Shown here: positions 14,392 to 19,251 of the stretch, piece after piece | Layout of the letters: the number at the start of each line of letters is the position of its first letter | Position numbering within the stretch: position 1 is the stretch's first letter | From: an uncultured Bacteroidota bacterium | GTDB lineage: Bacteria > Bacteroidota > Bacteroidia > NS11-12g > UBA955 | Direction: 5' to 3' | Length of the DNA stretch: 19,251 nt | NCBI GenBank assembly: GCA_903959115.1 | Contig: CAJBVU010000172.1 | Location: forward strand, 1 to 19,251 | Program-made: the position numbers and the translations under genes | The notes under the pieces: generated by a model | What the model was told of the DNA's origin: nothing | The model's database searches: none | The model's input: only the letters and a program-made list of their open reading frames with translations

Positions 14392-15462
14392 ATGTTAGAA
14401 AAACTAGAAGCGGTATATGCACATTTCAAAGAGATAGAATTGCTTTTGAGTAGTCCTGAAATTTCTAGTGATATTCAACGATTTACCAAACTCAACAAGG
14501 AATACAGAGACTTGGAGGAAATTGTGGAATCGTATTTTGAATATAAAAACCTATTTCATCGCATCGTTGAAGCTAAAGACATATTAAAAAACGAAAAGGA
14601 CAGGGAGTTGCGGGATATGGCCAAGGAAGAACTTGATGAACTTGAGCCAAAGTTAGGACCATTGGAAGAGGTAATAAGAATTCAACTCTTGCCTAAAGAC
14701 CCAGAGGATGCGAAGCCGGCGGTGGTAGAAATTCGTGCAGGAACTGGTGGCGACGAGGCGGGCATTTTTGCTGGTGACCTCTTTAGAATGTATCAGCGAT
14801 ATTGTGAAAACCAAGGCTGGAAAATTAACGTTGTTGACGAAACAGAGGGAACGGCGGGTGGATATAGCAAAGTAATTTTTGAGGTACCCAACATTGGTAC
14901 ATATGGTATTTTAAAATACGAAAGCGGTGTTCACCGTGTTCAGCGTGTTCCTGCGACAGAAAGCCAGGGCAGGATTCACACATCGGCTGTGAGTGTGGTT
15001 GTAATGCCCGAGGCGGATGAAGTAGATGTTAAGTTAAATCCGGCCGATGTAAAAATGGAAACGAGCCGATCGGGTGGTGCTGGTGGTCAGAACGTAAATA
15101 AGGTGGAAACCAAGGTTCAACTCACACACCTTCCCACGGGTTTAGTCGTTATTTGTCAGACCGAAAGAAATCAATTGGGAAACAGAGAAAAGGCAATGAA
15201 AATGTTGGCGACGAAATTGTATGAGATTGAATATGCCAAGCATATCGAAGCAATATCGTCTAGAAGAAAAACATTGGTAAGTACGGGTGATCGAAGCGCA
15301 AAGGTGAGAACCTATAATTACCCACAGGGTAGGGTTACAGATCACCGCATTGGGTTAACACTCTATAATTTATCTGCGATAGTAAACGGGGATATTCAAG
15401 AAATTTTAAATGCTCTTCAGGTGGCTGAAAATGCGGAGCGGCTGAAAGAAACTCAAATTTAA
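14392..15462 (+). CDS. prfA: Peptide chain release factor 1
   Basis: 356 residues, full family length. RF1 reads UAA and UAG stop codons and triggers peptide release. The catalytic GGQ loop is at 231-233 ([16 protein letters not shown]). The codon-reading tripeptide PAT is at 187-189 in [18 protein letters not shown], which marks RF1 rather than RF2. The N-terminal helical domain (1-100) is charged, and [20 protein letters not shown] (115-134) is the conserved start of the core. The start ATG has an AAAGGA ribosome site. The gene is 46 bases after lpxH and converges on purQ across a 300-base gap. Confidence 0.97.
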   Translation: MLEKLEAVYAHFKEIELLLSSPEISSDIQRFTKLNKEYRDLEEIVESYFEYKNLFHRIVEAKDILKNEKDRELRDMAKEELDELEPKLGPLEEVIRIQLLPKDPEDAKPAVVEIRAGTGGDEAGIFAGDLFRMYQRYCENQGWKINVVDETEGTAGGYSKVIFEVPNIGTYGILKYESGVHRVQRVPATESQGRIHTSAVSVVVMPEADEVDVKLNPADVKMETSRSGGAGGQNVNKVETKVQLTHLPTGLVVICQTERNQLGNREKAMKMLATKLYEIEYAKHIEAISSRRKTLVSTGDRSAKVRTYNYPQGRVTDHRIGLTLYNLSAIVNGDIQEILNALQVAENAERLKETQI

Positions 15463-15563
15463 ACGCCGGCGGCACCTTGTGAAGCCCCACGGTCTGTATG
15501 TTGTCTAGGAACAACTTTGCGAATTGGTAATCCTTTGCCGTGGTGTTTGGTTGCTGTCTTCAT
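15459..15563 (-). CDS. Possible 34-residue basic small protein (doubtful)
   Basis: An ATG at 15563 opens 34 codons ending in TAA at 15459-15461, which overlaps the prfA stop on the other strand. The predicted peptide starts [18 protein letters not shown] and is rich in Lys, Arg, His and Gly, with no hydrophobic segment. An in-frame TAG lies 21 bases upstream of the ATG. There is no TAnnTTTG element or ribosome site in front. I recognise no family. An open frame of this length can easily occur by chance; it is listed because this gap has no other explanation. Confidence 0.15.
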   Translation of the reverse strand: MKTATKHHGKGLPIRKVVPRQHTDRGASQGAAGV

Positions 15564-15762
15564 GATCTGCCTAGTGGATAAATACTAATACACTCTAGAC
15601 GCACAGAACCCCCAAAATGTTGTAGTAAAAACCAAAACAAAGACCAATGGGTCAGAATATCCGATAAACAGAGTGGGTAGTGAAAGGCCCAAGCCGCGAT
15701 TGTTGGAACCGAACTGGCGTGGAAGATAGGGTGGCCGTGCCGTAAGGAAGTGTTACGCCGAA
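15463..15762. other. 300-base gap between convergent prfA and purQ: GC-rich ends, possible structured RNA
   Basis: No recognised gene. Bases 15661-15760 are about 57% G+C by hand count (33 of 60, then 24 of 40), well above the AT-rich surroundings; the middle (about 15570-15655) is AT-rich. Possible helices are CCACGG (15487-15492) with CCGTGG (15538-15543), enclosing a GTTGT/ACAAC hairpin (15500-15515); CGTAA/TTACG (15741-15745 with 15753-15757); TGGCGTGG with TTACGCCG; and a long-range pairing of 15469-15476 with 15730-15738, one bulge. I could not match it to tRNA, tmRNA, RNase P, SRP or 6S RNA. It may also hold decayed coding sequence. Confidence 0.3.
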
Positions 15763-16461
15763 TTAAGCAACTACGCCAGCGCCGAGAATAAAGCTATCAA
15801 ACACTAGCTTACCATCGGTGTTTAATAGGTAGTCTGTTGCACAGCGTTCGGGGTGGGGCATCATTCCGAACACGTTTTTACCCGCGTTACAGATTCCCGC
15901 AATATTGTTTATTGATCCATTGGGGTTGGATTCATTTGTCACGTTACCATGTTCATCGCAATATCTAAAAAAGACCTGACCGTTGTCCTCAATAGATTTA
16001 AGCGTCTCAGCATCGCAGTAAAAACGACCTTCACCATGTGCAATAGGAACACAGAGAACTTGGTTTTCTTGGATGTTTTGGGTGGCGACCAAATCCGTAT
16101 TTCCGGGTGTTAAAAAAACGTTTTTGCAATTGAACTTCATGTTGGTGTTTCGCAACAGAGCTCCGGGCAACAAACCACTTTCGCACAAAATTTGAAAGCC
16201 GTTACAAATCCCCAAAACAAACCCCCCGTTTGCGGCGTGTTGAGCAACGCTTTGCATCATAGGAGAAAGCTTAGCGATGGCACCACTTCTGAGATAATCC
16301 CCATAAGAAAACCACCCGGGAATAAAAATGTGTGTACAACCCTCGGTGTCGGTGTCCTTATGCCAAAGCTGCAGAACGGGTTGGGCCGTGTATGTTTGTA
16401 AAACCTTAATAAGGTCGTTATCACAGTTTGATCCAGGAAGAATTACAACGCCAAATTTCAT
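15763..16461 (-). CDS. purQ: Phosphoribosylformylglycinamidine synthase subunit PurQ
   Basis: 232 residues from the ATG at 16461. A TTG three codons earlier lies inside the promoter element and is unlikely to be used. PurQ is the glutaminase subunit that supplies ammonia to PurL in the fourth step of purine synthesis. Marks are VVILPGSNCDND (5-16), the nucleophile Cys86 in GICNGFQIL, AHGEGRFY (141-148), and MPHPERC with His203 and Glu205. Length is normal. A free-standing PurQ implies a small PurL plus PurS elsewhere, rather than the long PurL with a fused glutaminase domain found in some members of the phylum (inference). The gene follows the epimerase, with its own promoter just after that gene's stop. 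Confidence 0.95.
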   Translation of the reverse strand: MKFGVVILPGSNCDNDLIKVLQTYTAQPVLQLWHKDTDTEGCTHIFIPGWFSYGDYLRSGAIAKLSPMMQSVAQHAANGGFVLGICNGFQILCESGLLPGALLRNTNMKFNCKNVFLTPGNTDLVATQNIQENQVLCVPIAHGEGRFYCDAETLKSIEDNGQVFFRYCDEHGNVTNESNPNGSINNIAGICNAGKNVFGMMPHPERCATDYLLNTDGKLVFDSFILGAGVVA

Positions 16462-16467
16462 TGTTTG

Positions 16468-16475
16468 CAAAGGTA
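16468..16475 (-). promoter_or_regulatory. Bacteroidota -7 element of purQ
   Basis: TACCTTTG on the minus strand begins directly after the epimerase TAA (TAATACCTTTG) and ends 6 bases before the purQ ATG. purQ can therefore start its own short-leader transcript inside the epimerase-purQ pair. Confidence 0.6.
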
Positions 16476-17510
16476 TTAATTGTTTTGGTTGATTAAGTCT
16501 TTATGTAGAAGACCAAGGGCTAAAAGTGCATAATAATTTACGGCACGAATGGGTGTGTATTGAAACCCATCCAAAAGGTCTTGGTTGATGCTCTGATAAA
16601 CGCTCATTTTGGAAGATGTAATGATATTGTCGGAGGGAATAGGAAAGGGGATTTTTAAAAATTCGGCAGTACGCGCTAACCGATACGCTAGCCAAAGTAC
16701 CCCACCATCTAGGGCGATTCGAGGTGGTTTTTGTCCCATAGCTTCGCACAGTTGAAAGAATAATTTCTTGTATTCGATTGTTTCGCCAACGCATAAAAAC
16801 CGTTTACCCCAATGGTTGTTTTCGAACAAAAATAGCATCATTTTGGCAACGTCTTCTACGCCCACAAATCCATTGCTTCCAACGGGATAGACCGGCTGGC
16901 CTTTTTGAATCATGTGATAGATTTCGTTTGACCCTGAATTACCATCGCCATAACCCAAAATAATGCCTGGATTTACCATTGTTATTTGAAGGCCTTCTTC
17001 CTGGCCTCGCCAAACTTCTTGCTCTGCCAAGTATTTGCTTACTGCATAGCGACTATTGTATTTGCTTTCCGTCCAAACCGAGTTTTCGGTAATTGGATCA
17101 TCGTCGCCGGTGGCCCTTCCCAAAGCGGCAACAGAGCTAGCATAAACAAACTGTTTCACGCCCGTTTTTAGGCAAGCGTTTACCATATTCCGCGTTCCAA
17201 CCACATTGTGATCTATGAGTCGCTGTTTGTCTTTTTTGGCAAACGAAACCAATGCTGCGCAATGAAACACAACGGAAACACCATCGAGGGCGAGGATGAT
17301 ATCATCCACATTCAAAATATCGCCGGTGATCCAAGTAGGTTGGTAGCTTGAGGGTAGTTGATAGAATTCGTGAACCCGTTTAAAAAGACCCTCTGAGTTG
17401 GGGTTTCTTCTCAGCGCCACAACCCGATAGCCTTGTTTCAATAGCAAGCAACTGAGGTGTGAACCTAAAAAGCCGGTTGCCCCCGTAATTAAGACCAAAG
17501 GTTTATTCAT
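16476..17510 (-). CDS. NAD(P)-dependent epimerase/reductase, extended SDR family
   Basis: 344 residues, ATG at 17510. The N-terminal Rossmann fold has LITGATGFLGSHL (8-19, the TGxxGxxG cofactor loop). It continues with VFHCAALVSF (81-90), the active-site strand YASSVAALG (123-131) and the catalytic YxxxK as Tyr155/Lys159 in YAVSKYLAEQ. The C-terminal part is substrate-specific. The overall layout resembles dihydroflavonol-4-reductase-like and sugar-nucleotide-epimerase-like SDRs that act on nucleotide sugars or on hydroxy/keto groups. The substrate cannot be stated. A near-match promoter element (GATTTTTG, 17522-17529) lies 11 bases before the start, in the 71-base spacer shared with divergent aroQ. 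Confidence 0.85.
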   Translation of the reverse strand: MNKPLVLITGATGFLGSHLSCLLLKQGYRVVALRRNPNSEGLFKRVHEFYQLPSSYQPTWITGDILNVDDIILALDGVSVVFHCAALVSFAKKDKQRLIDHNVVGTRNMVNACLKTGVKQFVYASSVAALGRATGDDDPITENSVWTESKYNSRYAVSKYLAEQEVWRGQEEGLQITMVNPGIILGYGDGNSGSNEIYHMIQKGQPVYPVGSNGFVGVEDVAKMMLFLFENNHWGKRFLCVGETIEYKKLFFQLCEAMGQKPPRIALDGGVLWLAYRLARTAEFLKIPFPIPSDNIITSSKMSVYQSINQDLLDGFQYTPIRAVNYYALLALGLLHKDLINQNN

Positions 17511-17549
17511 CGTTTGTGTTGCAAAAATCTTGAATAAAAAGCGAAGTCG

Positions 17550-17577
17550 TTGAAAAACTTTTCCCGTGCTACCTTTG
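17550..17577 (+). promoter_or_regulatory. Promoter of aroQ
   Basis: TTG (17550-17552), 17 bases, then TACCTTTG (17570-17577). This is the best -33/-7 pair in the window. The element ends 4 bases before the ATG at 17582, so the transcript should be leaderless or nearly so. Confidence 0.7.
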
Positions 17578-17581
17578 TGAA

Positions 17582-18007
17582 ATGGTGCAAATAGAAATCA
17601 TCAATGGGCCCAATCTAAATTTATTGGGTACTCGTGAGCCGGCCGTATATGGAGATCAAACTTTTGAGGATTTTTTGGTTGGGTTGCGCGCTCGTTACAC
17701 CGGAGTTGAAATTGGCTATAATCAAAGCAACGTTGAGGGGGAGATTGTTAATATGATTCAGGCCGCGGGGCAAGCGGAGTCTTGCGTTGGTATTATTCTA
17801 AACGCAGCGGCATATTCACACACCAGCATTGCCATCGCCGATGCGATAAAATCGATAAGTAAACCGGTTGTGTTGGTTCATATCAGCAACATTTATTCCC
17901 GCGAGGTGGAGCGTCACACCGATTTGTTGGCGGGTTCGGCCAAGGGAATGATTTCGGGTTTGGGTCTCGGAGGGTATGAGCTTGCCTTGCGCGCGCTTTT
18001 GATGTGA
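17582..18007 (+). CDS. aroQ: 3-dehydroquinate dehydratase, type II
   Basis: 141 residues, standard for the type II enzyme. It dehydrates 3-dehydroquinate to 3-dehydroshikimate in the shikimate pathway and works as a dodecamer in the cytoplasm. The four family blocks are present: NGPNLNLLGTREPAVYG (8-24) with Arg18 and the catalytic Tyr23, YNQSNVEGEIVN (46-57), NAAAYSHTSIAIADAI (74-89) with Asn74, and VHISNIYSREVERH (99-112) with His100. It stands alone among unrelated genes, divergent from the epimerase and 21 bases before rbfA. Confidence 0.97.
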   Translation: MVQIEIINGPNLNLLGTREPAVYGDQTFEDFLVGLRARYTGVEIGYNQSNVEGEIVNMIQAAGQAESCVGIILNAAAYSHTSIAIADAIKSISKPVVLVHISNIYSREVERHTDLLAGSAKGMISGLGLGGYELALRALLM

Positions 18008-18024
18008 TATGGGTTGTATCTTTG
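17998..18024 (+). promoter_or_regulatory. Candidate promoter of rbfA
   Basis: TTTG at 17998-18001 (inside the end of aroQ) and TATCTTTG at 18017-18024, 15 bases apart. The -7 element ends 4 bases before the rbfA ATG at 18029. The spacing to the -33 element is slightly short. Confidence 0.55.
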
Positions 18025-18028
18025 CGAT

Positions 18029-18391
18029 ATGGGATTGAGACAGGAGAAATTCGGAAAACAGGTTCAACGTGATTTGAGCGAATTGTTCAACATCAAAAAG
18101 AACGATTGGCTTGGTGGTGCCTTTGTTACGATTAGCAACGTGTTGGTTAGCCCCGATTTGGGCCACGTAAAAGTATATTTGAGTCTTTATAACAACCCAA
18201 ACAGGGCTGCGATTATGGCTCAGTTGGATGCGTGTAACAAAGAAATCCGACATGCGCTGGCACAAAGGTTGAGAAACAGTGTGAAGAAAATGCCAGAGGT
18301 ACACTTCTATGAGGACGATACATTGGATTATGTAACCAAAATGGAAGAGTTGCTTAAAACGTTGAATACACCCAAAACCGACAACGAATAG
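18029..18391 (+). CDS. rbfA: 30S ribosome-binding factor A
   Basis: 120 residues from the ATG at 18029. A TTG at 18014 overlaps the promoter element and would add five residues that do not look like RbfA. The protein has the single KH-like fold of RbfA: QEKFGKQVQRDLSELF (5-20) as the first helix, the strand VTISNVLVSPDLGHVKVYLSL (36-56), and RHALAQRLRNSVKKMPEVHFYEDDTLD (about 75-101), ending in the conserved Pro-x-x-x-Phe...Asp region. RbfA binds the 30S subunit late in its assembly and helps 16S rRNA 5' processing. The short, charged C-terminal tail is normal. Confidence 0.94.
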   Translation: MGLRQEKFGKQVQRDLSELFNIKKNDWLGGAFVTISNVLVSPDLGHVKVYLSLYNNPNRAAIMAQLDACNKEIRHALAQRLRNSVKKMPEVHFYEDDTLDYVTKMEELLKTLNTPKTDNE

Positions 18392-18411
18392 ACTTTTGAT
18401 GGATATTTGTT

Positions 18412-19251
18412 GTGAATAAAATCAAGCAATAGCATCAAACTATCGTTTCACATATCGCGTAGATATTTTTTCTCCAAATCCAACCCAACCGTTGTAAATA
18501 TAATTACAGGTATCTCCTTGTTGGGTTACTCTGTAGGCGCTTTGGCTTTGGTAGTTTTGATGAGTGCTTTGAATGGCTTTGAATCGTCCATTTTTTCATC
18601 GTATCAAAAGTCGGATCCTGATTTTAAAATCACTGCGGTGAAGGGAAAGACGATAGACATTTCAGACCAAACACTGTTGAAATTGAGAAAAACGCCTGGT
18701 ATTGAGGTGGTTTCGAGAACGTTAGAGGGGAAGTCGATTTTGCAATATGGTGACCAGCAAACGGTGTGTAAAGTGGTTGGGGTTGACGAGTATTTTTTTA
18801 AGCGCATTCAAATGGACTCATTGATAACGGCGGGAAAACCGATGTTATATGATGCGCAGCGGGATTCTTTGGGCGGTGTTTCGTCGATGGCGATTTTGTC
18901 GGAGGGCCTAGTATATCGGCTGGGGGTAGGAAAAATAGATGAGCCGATATCATTGTTGGTGGTGGACAAGGCGGCGGGTGTTCATAGTGCGGATGCATTA
19001 AAAACGCAAATCTTTATTCCGTCTGCCATTGTTCAGTTGCCGGAGGATGAGAACAACCATACGGTATTTATTTCGGCCAAGGACGCGGGTTATCTGTAAG
19101 ACTTGGACCCCAAGAAAGAGGCTACAGCATTAGAGGTTAGGGTTGAGGCAGCATTTAGGGGGAGAACGGGTAAAATGTTGGATTTGCAGAAGCAACTTCA
19201 GGGGCTGTTTGGTAGCAAGCTTGCGGTTTTCAATCAGCAGCAGCAGCACCC
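18412..19251 (+). pseudogene. LolE/LolC-type (FtsX family) ABC transporter permease, N-terminal part, frame apparently broken twice
   Basis: The translation from about 18437 on (SFHISRRYFFSKS, VVNIITGISLLGYSVGALA, LVVLMSALNGFE) is the classic start of the permease that extracts lipoproteins from the inner membrane: a short cytoplasmic end, first membrane helix, then the periplasmic domain. Two problems appear. No ATG, GTG or TTG precedes it in frame after the TGA at 18413. A GTG at 18412 (MNKIK...) would join it if one A of the AAAA at 18418-18421 were absent. A TAA at 19097-19099 interrupts the periplasmic domain, yet the same frame continues with family-like sequence (DLDPKKEATALEVR...) to the window edge. 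It is either a decaying gene or carries sequence errors. The gene runs out of the window. Confidence 0.65.

Noticed and set aside
15573..15600. Branch-point-like TACTAATA and imperfect CTAG hairpin suggesting a group II intron
   Set aside because: No domain V sequence, no GTGYG boundary and no reverse transcriptase nearby; the match is short and likely chance.
15463..15762. RNase P RNA, tmRNA, SRP RNA, 6S RNA or a tRNA in the prfA-purQ gap
   Set aside because: I looked for GAGGAAAGTCC, the tmRNA ends, the SRP GGAAG core and a GGTTC-type T-loop in both directions and found none in a fitting arrangement.
15564..15795. Minus-strand frame without stops across the gap, ending in ATGA with the 34-codon frame
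   Set aside because: It has no ATG, overlaps the end of purQ, and its translation resembles no protein I know; kept only as a remark in the gap finding.
17152..17160. TGTTTCACG, a possible third parS
   Set aside because: Only a half-site: the following bases (CCCGTT) do not complete the palindrome, and it lies within the epimerase gene.
18445..18453. GTTTCACAT before the permease, a possible parS
   Set aside because: Half-site only, with no GTGAAAC arm; it codes for the conserved FHIS segment of the permease.
1..19251. Search for defence systems, prophage, transposase or other mobile cargo
   Set aside because: Every sizeable frame outside the listed genes is a shadow; no integrase, transposase, toxin-antitoxin pair or att-like direct repeat was seen.

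Overview
This window looks like chromosomal DNA of a member of the Bacteroidota; the order is uncertain. Four observations point there. A protein at 6655-8442 ends in a type IX secretion (gliding-motility type B) C-terminal domain. The TAnnTTTG (-7) promoter element of this phylum sits just before almost every transcription unit. Shine-Dalgarno sequences are nearly absent. Several proteins have Bacteroidota-style features: a pseudouridine synthase with a huge Arg/Gly-rich N-terminus, a CANPV...GGDKD lipoprotein and a heterodimer-type M16 peptidase pair.

Layout. (1) 1-2953: the 3' part of an RsmF/NOL1-type rRNA methyltransferase (+) converges on an RluB-type pseudouridine synthase (-), and the two overlap by 11 bases. 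(2) 3009-4053: a small zinc-ribbon protein (-), then a short SSB (+) closed by a textbook rho-independent terminator. (3) 4085-12176: a tightly packed + strand run of M16 peptidase (active), M16 peptidase (inactive partner), a T9SS-targeted secreted protein, ybeY, mnmG and an Ig-like lipoprotein. (4) 12177-12561: a 385-base, very AT-rich gap with no gene. (5) 12562-15462: pheS, lpxH, prfA (+). (6) 15463-15762: a GC-richer unassigned gap. (7) 15763-17510: purQ and an NAD-dependent epimerase (-). (8) 17582-19251: aroQ, rbfA and the start of a LolE/FtsX-type ABC permease (+). The permease frame carries an apparent frameshift at its start and an in-frame stop.

Most genes are housekeeping: translation and RNA modification (rsmF, rluB, ybeY, mnmG, pheS, prfA, rbfA), envelope (lpxH, LolE-like, lipoprotein, T9SS cargo), and purine and aromatic synthesis (purQ, aroQ).

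The most interesting signal is not a gene. Two perfect copies of the chromosomal parS core GTTTCACGTGAAAC lie 3.3 kb apart, one just before mnmG and one at the edge of the AT-rich gap. That gap also holds three near-matches to the DnaA box, a 10-bp inverted repeat and long A/T runs. Plus-strand coding DNA goes from C>=G on its left to clearly G>C on its right. Together these make 12.2-12.56 kb a candidate replication origin with its ParB loading sites. The second notable pattern is that TAnnTTTG elements stand only 4-6 bases before the start codons of five genes, which predicts leaderless or nearly leaderless mRNAs.
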